Positions 35,026-43,028 of a stretch of DNA of 44,661 nucleotides are shown piece by piece (position 1 is the stretch's first letter; each line of letters opens with the position of its first letter). This stretch comes from Lachnospiraceae bacterium. GTDB taxonomy: Bacteria; Bacillota; Clostridia; Lachnospirales; Lachnospiraceae. The position numbers and the translations under genes were made by a program. The stretch lies in NCBI GenBank assembly GCA_030524635.1, contig JAUNGG010000033.1, forward strand, positions 1-44,661, in the 5' to 3' direction. Under the pieces are notes generated by a model, which was not told where the DNA came from, did no database searches, and saw only the letters and a program-made list of their open reading frames with translations.

Positions 35026-35696
35026 ATTGATACCGCCTTCTCATCGCTGACTACCTGACCGCGGTCCATGGTAATCACCCGTTTTTTCATCGTTTCCACC
35101 ATCTCATGGCTGTGGGTCACCACGATCACTGTGGTGCCCTGGCGATTGATCTCCTCCAGAAGCTTCATGATCTCGCCGGTGTTGAAGCTGTCCAGATTTC
35201 CGGTGGGCTCATCGGCCAGGAGAACCTCCGGCCGGTTGATCAGCGCCCTTGCGATGGCAACTCGCTGCTGTTCGCCGCCGGACAGCTGTCTGGGATACAC
35301 CTTGTACTTGGAGGACAGGCCTACCAATTGGAGCATCCTGGGAACGGATTCCTTAATGGTGCGGGTGGACTCTCCGATCACCCGCTGGGCAAAGGCTACA
35401 TTTTCAAAGACGGTGCGGTCCTTCAGGAGCCTGAAATCCTGAAAGACCACCCCTAATTTTCTGCGGTACTTGGGAACATACCGTCTAGGCATCTTCCCCA
35501 GATCCATCTCATTGACCACGATCCGGCCGGAGGTAGGCTCCAGCTCCTTTAACAGAAGCTTGATCAGGGTCGATTTCCCGGAGCCGCTCCGCCCTACAAT
35601 GAAGACGAATTCACCGTCGTCAATGGTAATGGTTACGTTTTTTAATGCTTTATTTCCAGTCTCGTAAGTCTTGCAGACATTGGTAAGTTCGATCAT
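35022..35696 (-). CDS. ftsE: Cell division ATP-binding protein FtsE
   Basis: A 224-residue ABC ATPase. FVFIVGRSGSGKSTLIKLLL holds Walker A, YPRQLSGGEQQRVAIARALI the ABC signature, PEVLLADEPTGNLDSFNTGE Walker B, and VIVVTHSHEMVETMKKRVI the H-loop. The QDFRLLKDRTVFENVAFAQ segment is typical of FtsE. It works with FtsX at the division site. It starts just three bases after the regulator gene and overlaps ftsX by four bases, so the group is one operon. Confidence 0.95.
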   Translation of the reverse strand: MIELTNVCKTYETGNKALKNVTITIDDGEFVFIVGRSGSGKSTLIKLLLKELEPTSGRIVVNEMDLGKMPRRYVPKYRRKLGVVFQDFRLLKDRTVFENVAFAQRVIGESTRTIKESVPRMLQLVGLSSKYKVYPRQLSGGEQQRVAIARALINRPEVLLADEPTGNLDSFNTGEIMKLLEEINRQGTTVIVVTHSHEMVETMKKRVITMDRGQVVSDEKAVSI

Positions 35697-35699
35697 AGT

Positions 35700-36788
35700 T
35701 TAGTATTCCAGACTTTCCATATACTTCATGTACTTCACAACCATCAATGCGATCTTGAAGGTAATGGCATCCTCAAATACCCGAAGGTCCAGGCCGGTGC
35801 TCTTCTGAAGCTTGTCCAAACGGTAAACCAGAGTGTTCCGGTGGATGTAGAGCTGTCTGGATGTCTCGGATACGTTCAGGCTGTTCTCAAAGAATTTATT
35901 GATGGTGGTCAAGGTCTCCTCGTCAAAGTCGTCCGGGGACTTATTGTCGAAGATCTCCTTGATAAACATCCGGCACAGCGGCAGCGGAAGCTGATAGATC
36001 AGACGGCCGATGCCTAAATGGGAGTATGCCACCACGTTCTTATTGCTGTAGAAGATCTTTCCTACATCCAGCGCCATCTTTGCTTCCTTATAAGAACGGG
36101 AAACTTCCTTGATCTCGTTTACAATGGTGCCGAAGGCTACATGAACCTTGGTCATAGCCTCAGTGTTCAGCATATCCAGAATGGTGCTGGCGGTCTTTTC
36201 CAGATCCTCGTAGGTCTCGCCCGGCTTAACCTCCTTCACCAGGATGATATTCTTCTCATCCACAGCGGTGATAAAGTCCTTGGTCTTGGCTGCAAACAGG
36301 CTTCTCACCGTCTCCAGTGCATTCACATCCTTCTCATGCTGGGTCTCGATCAGGTAAACCACACGCTTTACATTGGTCTCAATGTGAAGCTTCTTGGCCC
36401 GATTGTAGATGTCCACCAGCAGCAGGTTATCCAGCAGCAGGTTCTTGATGAAGTTGTCCTTATCAAAGCGCTCCTTGTAGGCTACCAGCAGGTTCTGTAC
36501 CTGGAAGGCTGCCAGCTTTCCTACCATATATACGTCATCACTGCCGCCCTTGGCTAACAGAATGTACTCTAACTGATGCTCGTCAAATACCTTAAAAAAC
36601 TGATATCCCTGAATCACCTGGCTGTCTGCCGGAGAGTCCACGAATGCTAAGATGGAGCTTTCATATTCTTCTGCATCGTTAAATGTGGTTGCCAGCACTT
36701 TGCCTTCTGTATCACAGATGCACAAATCGATTCTGGTGATTCCCTTTAAGCCCTCAATAGTCGTCTGAAGTATCTGATTTGAAATCAT
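35700..36788 (-). CDS. CdaR/PucR-type helix-turn-helix regulator
   Basis: A 362-residue protein. The N-terminus (ISNQILQTTIEGLKGITRID) begins a sensory domain like that of sugar-diacid regulators. The C-terminal region FFENSLNVSETSRQLYIHRN followed by TLVYRLDKLQKSTGLDL is the PucR-type HTH_30 found at the end of CdaR-like activators. The middle part resembles a GGDEF-related linker of that family. The start at 36788 has GGAG seven bases upstream. It is transcribed with ftsE; whether it controls the division genes or a distant target cannot be told from the sequence. Confidence 0.85.
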   Translation of the reverse strand: MISNQILQTTIEGLKGITRIDLCICDTEGKVLATTFNDAEEYESSILAFVDSPADSQVIQGYQFFKVFDEHQLEYILLAKGGSDDVYMVGKLAAFQVQNLLVAYKERFDKDNFIKNLLLDNLLLVDIYNRAKKLHIETNVKRVVYLIETQHEKDVNALETVRSLFAAKTKDFITAVDEKNIILVKEVKPGETYEDLEKTASTILDMLNTEAMTKVHVAFGTIVNEIKEVSRSYKEAKMALDVGKIFYSNKNVVAYSHLGIGRLIYQLPLPLCRMFIKEIFDNKSPDDFDEETLTTINKFFENSLNVSETSRQLYIHRNTLVYRLDKLQKSTGLDLRVFEDAITFKIALMVVKYMKYMESLEY

Positions 36789-36922
36789 GCCAATTCTCTC
36801 CTTTATCATGCTTTTTATATAATGCGTTGCCGCTTTTCATCATTTATTTTTCAGAAGGTTTTCTTCCTGATTTTAAAAGTACTGAATAATCACCTTTCTT
36901 TATATATATTAATGCAAATGGA

Positions 36923-36957
36923 TAAAAAAAGCAAGCGAGTATCACACTCGCCTGCTT
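36923..36957 (-). terminator. Terminator after ugpC
   Basis: On the minus strand AAGCAGGCGAGT-GTGAT-ACTCGCTTGCTT forms a 12-base stem with one G-U pair and is followed by a run of T. It lies about 30 bases after the ugpC stop codon. Confidence 0.92.
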
Positions 36958-36988
36958 AATTTTTCATTACAATGTTCTGGTTTCAGAA

Positions 36989-38101
36989 TTAGTTCAGAAC
37001 AACCTTCTCAGTTTCCTTATCGAATACATGAACCTTGGTTAAATCCATAGCTAACTTAACGGTATCGCCAACTCTTGCGGAGGTACGCGGATTTACACGA
37101 GCGGTGCAGTTGGTCTCGTTGATATCGAAGTATAAGAATACCTCAGCACCTAACATCTCGTATACACGGATGGTAGCGGTCAGAACAGCCTTTGGATTAG
37201 CAGCTAACCAAGCCTCATCATCATGTAAATCTTCTGGGCGGATACCCATGGTAACGGTCTTTCCAACATAGCCTGCAGCTTCCAGCTTCTTAGCCTTCTC
37301 TGCCGGTAATGCGATGGTGTTGCCGCCGAAGGATAAGGTTACATCAGAACCGCTCTTGCCAACGGTTGCATCTACCAGGTTCATCTGAGGAGATCCGATG
37401 AAGCCTGCAACGAACTTGTTAGCTGGCTTGTCGTATAAGTTCTGAGGAGAATCTACCTGCTGAACAATACCGTCCTTCATAACTACGATTCTGGTACCTA
37501 AGGTCATAGCCTCGGTCTGGTCATGGGTTACGTAGATGATGGTTGCTTCCAGTCTCTGATGCAGCTTGGAGATCTCGATTCTCATCTGGCCTCTTAACTT
37601 AGCATCCAGGTTGGACAGAGGCTCGTCCATTAAGAATACCTTCGGGCTACGAACGATGGCACGACCCATAGCAACACGCTGTCTCTGACCACCAGACAGA
37701 GCCTTTGGCTTTCTGTCTAATAAGTGGGACAGGTCAAGGATTCTTGCAGCTTCCTGAACCAGCTTGTCGATCTCATCCTTTGGAGTCTTTCTTAACTTTA
37801 AGCCGAATGCCATGTTGTCATATACGGACATATGAGGATACAGAGCATAGTTCTGGAATACCATTGCGATATCACGATCCTTCGGCTCTACATCATTAAC
37901 CAGCTTACCATCGATATATAATTCACCAGAAGAAATATCCTCCAGACCAGCGATCATACGAAGAGTGGTGGACTTACCACATCCAGATGGTCCTACGAAG
38001 ATGACAAACTCCTTATCAGCGATTTCCAGGTTGAAGTCCTTTACTGCAACGAATCCATTCGGGTATCTCTTTTCAATGTGTCTTAAAGATAAACTAGCCA
38101 T
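36989..38101 (-). CDS. ugpC: ABC transporter ATP-binding protein UgpC/MsmK
   Basis: A 370-residue sugar-importer ATPase. VIFVGPSGCGKSTTLRMIAG holds Walker A, KALSGGQRQRVAMGRAIV the signature, KVFLMDEPLSNLDAKLRGQM Walker B, and IIYVTHDQTEAMTLGTRIV the H-loop. The C-terminal TOBE/OB region (about 240-370, TMGIRPEDLHDDEAWL) is the MalK-type regulatory domain. No permease or binding protein is next to it, which fits a shared ATPase serving several carbohydrate importers, as known for MsmK in Gram-positives. It has its own terminator and is probably transcribed alone. Confidence 0.93.
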   Translation of the reverse strand: MASLSLRHIEKRYPNGFVAVKDFNLEIADKEFVIFVGPSGCGKSTTLRMIAGLEDISSGELYIDGKLVNDVEPKDRDIAMVFQNYALYPHMSVYDNMAFGLKLRKTPKDEIDKLVQEAARILDLSHLLDRKPKALSGGQRQRVAMGRAIVRSPKVFLMDEPLSNLDAKLRGQMRIEISKLHQRLEATIIYVTHDQTEAMTLGTRIVVMKDGIVQQVDSPQNLYDKPANKFVAGFIGSPQMNLVDATVGKSGSDVTLSFGGNTIALPAEKAKKLEAAGYVGKTVTMGIRPEDLHDDEAWLAANPKAVLTATIRVYEMLGAEVFLYFDINETNCTARVNPRTSARVGDTVKLAMDLTKVHVFDKETEKVVLN

Positions 38102-38488
38102 TACTATTCCTCCTACTTTTTCTAAGAAATTAATTTAATCATCAATGAAACAGTGAAGCGCTCCGGCCCCCACCGGCCGCTTTTTGTATCTGTTGTAATC
38201 ATACTTGAAATTGAGATTTTTTACTATACCGGAAATAGACAAAAAGAATTTTTTTATTTTGGCTAATCTGTATATCCAAATTAAAAAATATCCGATATGT
38301 CAAAATTCTCCGGAAAATCTTTCATTTAGCTTGGCAATATTGTTGCAGTTCTTTCATTTTAAAAAAGTGAAGTTCCATTTCCTTTAAAATTTTGTTAACA
38401 AAGCACAAATTACGTTCCTTTTTTATCGAAATAAATCCACAAAACCAGGGAAATCCCATGGACAAAACAGCAGCATAAAACAGGCCCT
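38102..38488. other. 387-base intergenic region with ugpC leader
   Basis: No gene is seen. The minus strand contains TTGACA followed after 19 bases by TGGATA, and a TATAGT further downstream; either may serve as ugpC promoter. Between these and the gene lies a hairpin (38156-38182). The remainder is A+T-rich. Confidence 0.4.
38156..38187 (+). terminator. Terminator-like hairpin, antisense to the ugpC leader
   Basis: AAGCGCTCCGG and CCGGCCGCTT form a G+C-rich stem followed on the plus strand by TTTTTGT. In the ugpC transcript the U-run is on the wrong side, so there it would act only as a leader stem. It may stop opposing transcripts. Confidence 0.5.
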
Positions 38489-39331
38489 TTATGATTCAAT
38501 AAAGCCCTCTCCAAGTACCTCACGCACATCGCTTACGATCACAAATGCACCTTGGTCCACTTCCCGGACGATCTCCTTTAACTGGCTGATCTCCTTCTTT
38601 GACACCACGCAGCAGAGCATGTTCCGCGCCTTGCCGGAATACATTCCCCGGGCGCTTAATCCGGTCACGCCCCGGGACATTTCATTCATGATCCGGTCTG
38701 CGATCCTTCCGCTCTGCTCCGAGATGATCAGCACCATCTTGGAGAACTTAAGGCCTTCAATCAGGCCGTCAGATACCCGTGCCAGGCCGTAAATGGCGAT
38801 CAAGGCATACAGCGCCGGGCGGATGCCGAACACAGCAGCGCCGGCCAGCACGATCAGGGCATCCAAAACCTGCATGATCTGGGAAAGGGTGTAATGGGGC
38901 AGCGTTTTCTGGATCAGCGCCGCCAGCATATCGGTGCCCCCGGTGGTGGACTGGGCCAGAAATACCATGCCGGTGCCCACGCCGCTGATCAGGCCGCCGA
39001 ACAGTGCGATCAGCAGCAGGTCATCTTTGGGGATCAGAGCCATTTCCGGGATCACATACAGCGATACCGACAAAGCAGCGGTGGCCACAAAGGTGCGCTT
39101 TAAAAAACGCCAGCCCTTCAGCTTCAGGGATGCCAGAAACAGCGGGATATTCAGCGCCGTATTGGTGCACCACAGCGGGATCCCTGCCTGATCCTTTAAA
39201 ATGATGGCAAGGCCGGACACGCCGCCCGTTACCAGCCCTGCCGGGTCGTAAATATTTTTAATTGCAAATCCCATAATAAATGATCCTAAAATCATAAGGA
39301 TATAATCTGCTGCCGGTGTTCTTCGATTCAT
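38489..39331 (-). CDS. YitT-family membrane protein
   Basis: A 280-residue protein of the YitT/YpjC group. About five or six membrane helices fill residues 5-190 (YILMILGSFIMGFAIKNIY, GLVTGGVSGLAIILKD, LLLIALFGGLISGVGTGMVF). A soluble C-terminal DUF2179 domain follows (LIISEQSGRIADRIMNEMSR, RGVTGLSARGMYSG, FVIVSDVREVLGEGF). The function of the family is unknown. The start at 39331 has GGAGG nine bases upstream. No clear functional tie to its neighbours. Confidence 0.9.
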   Translation of the reverse strand: MNRRTPAADYILMILGSFIMGFAIKNIYDPAGLVTGGVSGLAIILKDQAGIPLWCTNTALNIPLFLASLKLKGWRFLKRTFVATAALSVSLYVIPEMALIPKDDLLLIALFGGLISGVGTGMVFLAQSTTGGTDMLAALIQKTLPHYTLSQIMQVLDALIVLAGAAVFGIRPALYALIAIYGLARVSDGLIEGLKFSKMVLIISEQSGRIADRIMNEMSRGVTGLSARGMYSGKARNMLCCVVSKKEISQLKEIVREVDQGAFVIVSDVREVLGEGFIES

Positions 39332-39481
39332 GCTGACTGCCTCCTTCATATTTTCTATCCGCCTGGGGCCGTTCTGGCCTGGGCTTATCCAACAACTGCG
39401 GAAAAGAAAAAGGCAGCCAACATTCTGACCGCCTTATAATTGGAATCCGCTTCTGTTTTCGTTTCCGCTTCTATCCCAGTA

Positions 39482-40066
39482 TTACCGTTTTCTTGCTAAT
39501 ATATTAATCCACTGTGTATTTGGATGATTAGACCGTGAATCTTTTGACACCCATTCCTTCACTACCCGGAAATATCGGTCCGATTCTACTAAAGAACACA
39601 GCTCCCGCTCTGAGAACGCATTGAAATACCGCTCCCCTCTGAAACCGTCGGAATCTCCCAGTCTCATGGAAAGATAGAACACACCGTCCTCCTCCAGCGC
39701 CTTCGCCACCTTCTTAAAAATATCCGGCAGCTCTTTCTTCGGCGTATGGATCAGCGCTCCGCAGGCCCATACACCGTCAAATGCACCGTCAAAGTCCATC
39801 TCCTCGTATGTCATCTGCAGTACATCCAGGCCGGTATGTACCTCAGCCAGCCTGCACATCTCCTCAGCTCCGTCAAGAGGCGTCACGTCATAGCCCAGCT
39901 CGTAAAAGGTCAGACTGTCCCGCCCGGAGCCGCATCCCATATCCAGGATGGTATCTCCTTCCTCTAAGAGAGCTAAAAATTCCCGGATGGCCGGCTCCAT
40001 GTCCTGTTCCACTGTATCTTCAAAAACATTCGCTGCGTACTTATTATAATAATCTATCGGGTCCAC
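39482..40066 (-). CDS. Class I SAM-dependent methyltransferase
   Basis: A 194-residue methyltransferase. DTILDMGCGSGRDSLTFYEL near residue 40 is motif I binding S-adenosylmethionine, VTPLDGAEEMCRLAE gives the acidic motif II region, and MDFDGAFDGVWACGALIH the post-II segment. GTG start with GGAG upstream. The substrate is not evident; small stand-alone enzymes of this kind modify varied metabolites. It follows cvfB by nine bases in the same direction. Confidence 0.88.
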   Translation of the reverse strand: MDPIDYYNKYAANVFEDTVEQDMEPAIREFLALLEEGDTILDMGCGSGRDSLTFYELGYDVTPLDGAEEMCRLAEVHTGLDVLQMTYEEMDFDGAFDGVWACGALIHTPKKELPDIFKKVAKALEEDGVFYLSMRLGDSDGFRGERYFNAFSERELCSLVESDRYFRVVKEWVSKDSRSNHPNTQWINILARKR

Positions 40067-40075
40067 TTTCTCCTC

Positions 40076-40909
40076 CTACAACCTTTCAATGGTTTTTTCT
40101 GTTATCCGTATTCTGCCTTCCTTTAAAAGCCGTCCCACTGCCCGCTTAAATGCGTTCTTGCTCATGTGTAACTCCCGCTTGATGGTCTCCGGGCTGGCCT
40201 TGTCGTTAAAGGGCAGAACGCCGTCAAACTCGTCAATAACCTTCATGACCTGCTCCACATCTGTGTCCATCTGGATATACGCCTTTTTCCGGGGACTTAA
40301 ATCCAGCTTTCCGTCATCCCGCACCTTGGTGACGCGGCAGGCCACCTCATCTCCTTCCCGGTAATTATCAAACAGCTCCTTCTTCGGAATCAGTCCGTAA
40401 TATTTATGATCTACAGCCACAAATGCGCCCAGATTCTCACTTATCTCATAAATGCGCCCTGTAACCTCATCATCCTGATGATAAGGAGACTGATTGCTCA
40501 TATGAGAATATACCTTCATGGTAGCGGCAAGGCGCTTGCTCTTGTCCACATATAAGGCTACCAGACAGGACTCGCCCTTCCTCACCGGATGGCTCTGCTC
40601 TTTAAATGGAAGGAGAAGATCCTTCTCCAGCCCCATATCCAGGAAGGCTCCGATCTTTGAAATGTCCTTCACCGTCAGCACGGCACATTCTCCTACCTGA
40701 AGCTTCGGCACGCCGGTGGTGGCGATCAGACGGTCCTCCGAATCCTTGTAGATAAATACACTCAGCTTATCTCCGATCTTTGTTCCTGGCGGAACCTGTT
40801 TTTTCGGAAGGAGTACGCTGGACTCACTTTTCCTATTCTCACTCAGGTACACGCCGAACTCCTTCGTCCGGACTACCTCCAACTCCTGCACTTTTCCTAA
40901 TTCAATCAT
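40076..40909 (-). CDS. cvfB: CvfB/YitL-family S1 RNA-binding protein
   Basis: A 277-residue protein with tandem S1/OB folds. KVQELEVVRTKEFGVYLSEN begins the first, VLTVKDISKIGAFLDMGLEK near residue 75 the second, and VTGRIYEISENLGAFVAVDH near residue 145 the third. A C-terminal winged-helix (SPETIKRELHMSKNAFKRAV, LLKEGRIRIT) completes the CvfB layout. In staphylococci CvfB binds RNA and affects virulence gene expression. It overlaps the end of the thioesterase gene by eight bases, so the two are co-transcribed. Confidence 0.92.
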   Translation of the reverse strand: MIELGKVQELEVVRTKEFGVYLSENRKSESSVLLPKKQVPPGTKIGDKLSVFIYKDSEDRLIATTGVPKLQVGECAVLTVKDISKIGAFLDMGLEKDLLLPFKEQSHPVRKGESCLVALYVDKSKRLAATMKVYSHMSNQSPYHQDDEVTGRIYEISENLGAFVAVDHKYYGLIPKKELFDNYREGDEVACRVTKVRDDGKLDLSPRKKAYIQMDTDVEQVMKVIDEFDGVLPFNDKASPETIKRELHMSKNAFKRAVGRLLKEGRIRITEKTIERL

Positions 40910-41627
40910 TCTTTTCCTCTCCTGCCTTCATCCACACAACGGCACAGGCTTCTCCCTGTCCATTGTGCAAAGCAACTGTAACTGCAGTCCCATCCCAGCT
41001 GATCTTGGGGCAGATCACATCCCCCAGGACCGCTGCCTTTTTATAGTCCACGCGGAGCTCACGGACGGGCAGGCGGCTGTCAGCCGCTTCCCTGGCCATC
41101 TCCACGTACTGTGCATTATTCACATGATGATTGGTATCGATGTGGTGGGTGCTGACTGTGATCGGCGCTCCCTCCTCATAAGCAGGAGGAAGGACCAGCT
41201 TTCTCGGAGCCGCTTCCATGGGAATCCGGCTTCCCGGCACTCCGTATGGAGCAACATCTGCTTCCATCACCCGGCATGGAAGTCCATTTTCCAGATTCAA
41301 AAGAAACCAGGTGGAATCTGCTTCCACCAGCCGACTGCCGGCTTCGTCCTCCATCACAAAATTTCGATATCCATAAATTCCCTTGTTTCCACATGGCCAT
41401 GTCCCGACCGTGATCCTCTCACCAAACTCCGGATACCGGTGGATCAAAATCCGCCAGGAGGAGAGCATCCATGCCTTCCCCTGTTCCTCCAGGTATTGGA
41501 TCCCTACGCCGCAGTCCTCAGACTGGAATGTACTGCAGTCCTGAAAATAGTTGATCACGCTGGTCAGTGTCAGCCTTCCGTCTTCGCCGATCTCACTGTA
41601 GCGAATCCGGCTGTTATATTGATACAT
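40902..41627 (-). CDS. Acyl-ACP thioesterase
   Basis: A 241-residue double hot-dog thioesterase that releases fatty acids from acyl carrier protein. YNSRIRYSEIGEDGRLTLTS is the usual start, YGYRNFVMEDEAGSRLVEAD the middle, and VSTHHIDTNHHVNNAQYVEM near residue 165 holds the catalytic Asn/His segment (HxxxNxHVNN). The start at 41627 has AGGAG nine bases upstream. It has its own promoter and a 100-base leader with a perfect palindrome, and is followed by overlapping cvfB. It is common in gut Clostridia. Confidence 0.9.
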   Translation of the reverse strand: MYQYNSRIRYSEIGEDGRLTLTSVINYFQDCSTFQSEDCGVGIQYLEEQGKAWMLSSWRILIHRYPEFGERITVGTWPCGNKGIYGYRNFVMEDEAGSRLVEADSTWFLLNLENGLPCRVMEADVAPYGVPGSRIPMEAAPRKLVLPPAYEEGAPITVSTHHIDTNHHVNNAQYVEMAREAADSRLPVRELRVDYKKAAVLGDVICPKISWDGTAVTVALHNGQGEACAVVWMKAGEEKND

Positions 41628-41649
41628 ATAAAAAACTCTCCTGTTGTTC

Positions 41650-41669
41650 AAGACTCCCTCGGGAGTCTT
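41650..41669. repeat. Perfect 20-base palindrome in the thioesterase leader
   Basis: AAGACTCCCTCGGGAGTCTT is its own reverse complement. It lies about 20 bases in front of the thioesterase start codon and downstream of its promoter, so it could be an operator or a transcript hairpin near the ribosome site. No T-run follows on the minus strand. Confidence 0.8.
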
Positions 41670-41729
41670 CCCCTGTCTGATATAACAGCCTGCCCCTGGG
41701 CAATGCTGATAAAAAACAAAATCAGTATC

Positions 41730-41758
41730 ATTATATATGATTCCTGCCGGATTGTCCA
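41730..41758 (-). promoter_or_regulatory. Promoter of the thioesterase-cvfB unit
   Basis: On the minus strand TGGACA and TATAAT are separated by 17 bases, ending about 100 bases before the thioesterase start. Confidence 0.75.
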
Positions 41759-41779
41759 GTTAAGATATCACGAGAAACC

Positions 41780-41808
41780 TTTACTTTCCCCACTTTTTTT
41801 GTTATGAT
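41780..41808 (+). promoter_or_regulatory. Promoter of the GntR-family gene
   Basis: TTTACT and TATGAT are separated by 17 bases, 28 bases before the ATG at 41837. It is arranged back to back with the thioesterase promoter. Confidence 0.65.
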
Positions 41809-41836
41809 TAGTCCAGACAAAGGATGGAGAATACGC

Positions 41837-42463
41837 ATGAAACAAAAAAACAGTTTAAAATCAATCGTTTATCAGGAAACCCTGGACGGAATCATTCGGG
41901 GAGAATATAAGGCAAATCAGATCATCAATGAGCAGGAGCTGGTGGAAAAGTTCGGCTTCAGCAAGGCGCCGATCCGGGAAGCCCTGCTGTCTCTGTGCAA
42001 CGAAGGCGTTCTTCACAATATTCCCCGATATGGATATGAAGTGGTCCGCCTGACCAGCGAGGATGCCGCCCACATCCTCCGCTTCCGCTTTCATCTGGAG
42101 GGCGGTTTTTTAAAGGACTGCTATCAGCGGATCACAGAGAGCCAGTTAGAGGAGCTGGCCCAGTTGGATGAGCTGTGCAATGCCTCCAGCCATGACCTGT
42201 GGCTTCACTGGGAACACAATACCAATTTCCATCTGAAGCTGATCTCCTGCGCTGGAAATGAATACGCCTCCAGGGAGCTTCAGCGCTCCATGGACATTTT
42301 AAAGCGCGCCTACGCCCAGACCTACTGGAACCGTTGGAATAATATTTACAATCCTATGGATATGCGTTACCACAAACAGATCCTGTCCTGCATCCGCAGC
42401 AGGGATATTGACAGTGCGCTTCACTATCTGGAGCTGGACTTAAAAGACTTCGGCTGTATGTAG
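41837..42463 (+). CDS. GntR-family transcriptional regulator (FadR/FCD-type)
   Basis: A 208-residue regulator. The N-terminal winged helix (LDGIIRGEYKANQIINEQEL, EKFGFSKAPIREALLSLCNE, VLHNIPRYGYEVVRLTSEDA) is the GntR pattern. The C-terminal helical domain (about 80-208; FHLEGGFLKDCYQRITESQL, NTNFHLKLISCAGNEYASRE, DMRYHKQILSCIRSRDIDSA) fits the FCD ligand-binding type with metal-binding His residues. The start at 41837 has GGAG seven bases upstream. Divergent from the thioesterase gene, whose leader carries a palindrome; control of that gene is possible but unproven. Confidence 0.88.
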   Translation: MKQKNSLKSIVYQETLDGIIRGEYKANQIINEQELVEKFGFSKAPIREALLSLCNEGVLHNIPRYGYEVVRLTSEDAAHILRFRFHLEGGFLKDCYQRITESQLEELAQLDELCNASSHDLWLHWEHNTNFHLKLISCAGNEYASRELQRSMDILKRAYAQTYWNRWNNIYNPMDMRYHKQILSCIRSRDIDSALHYLELDLKDFGCM

Positions 42464-42504
42464 GGCGAATTGTCAGTTATTTTCTCTTTTCTCTGTAATT
42501 ATAC

Positions 42505-42533
42505 TTGACAATACTTCTTCTGAAATTTACACT
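42505..42533 (+). promoter_or_regulatory. Promoter of the small wall-binding protein gene
   Basis: TTGACA and TACACT are separated by 17 bases, 37 bases before the ATG at 42570. Confidence 0.7.
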
Positions 42534-42569
42534 TATAGTATCGAAGTGTATTTGGGAAAGGAGAATCAT

Positions 42570-42896
42570 ATGAAACGGTATAAGAAGGGAATCGCTGCAC
42601 TGGGCTTGGCAGCGGCTATGGCAATGGGAACCAGTATGATCAGCTTTGCAGGCGTCTGGCAGCATGACGGCATCGGCTGGTGGTATCTGAAGGATGACAA
42701 TTCCTACTTAAAAGATACTTTCTGGACAGATGAGAACAACAATACCTACTATTTCACCGGCAGAGGCTACATGGTAACCGGATGGAAACAGATCCAGAAC
42801 AACTGGTACTACTTTACAGAAAGCGGCGCCATGCTGAAGGAGGCACAGACTCCTGACGGATACTGGGTTGGTGCGGATGGCATCTGGGTTCAGTAA
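42570..42896 (+). CDS. Small secreted cell-wall-binding repeat protein
   Basis: A 108-residue protein with a clear signal peptide (RYKKGIAALGLAAAMAMGTS, cleavage likely after SFA-G near residue 29). The mature part is about three wall-binding repeats with Trp/Tyr/Gly pattern (GWWYLKDDNSYLKDTFW, NTYYFTGRGYMVTGWKQIQ, NWYYFTESGAMLKEAQTPD). No enzymatic domain. GGAG in front of the ATG, its own promoter and a strong terminator make it a single-gene unit. It is related in repeat type to the 714-residue protein of the capsule operon. Confidence 0.9.
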   Translation: MKRYKKGIAALGLAAAMAMGTSMISFAGVWQHDGIGWWYLKDDNSYLKDTFWTDENNNTYYFTGRGYMVTGWKQIQNNWYYFTESGAMLKEAQTPDGYWVGADGIWVQ

Positions 42897-42920
42897 TCGT
42901 AAATAAATGAAACTTGAATC

Positions 42921-42983
42921 AGAGCCGCAGCACGCGCTTCTGGAGGATCCGATGATCACTCCGGCGCGGGCTGCGGCTCTTTG
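42921..42983 (+). terminator. Terminator after the small wall-binding protein gene
   Basis: AGAGCCGCAGC (42921-42931) pairs with GCTGCGGCTCT (42970-42980); further pairing of GCGC/GCGC extends the stem. TTTG follows on the plus strand. The large loop (over 25 bases) is unusual. Confidence 0.75.
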
Positions 42984-43028
42984 TCTGATTATATTCTGCT
43001 TGAATCTGCTCTTTCGTTAACTCTTCTG

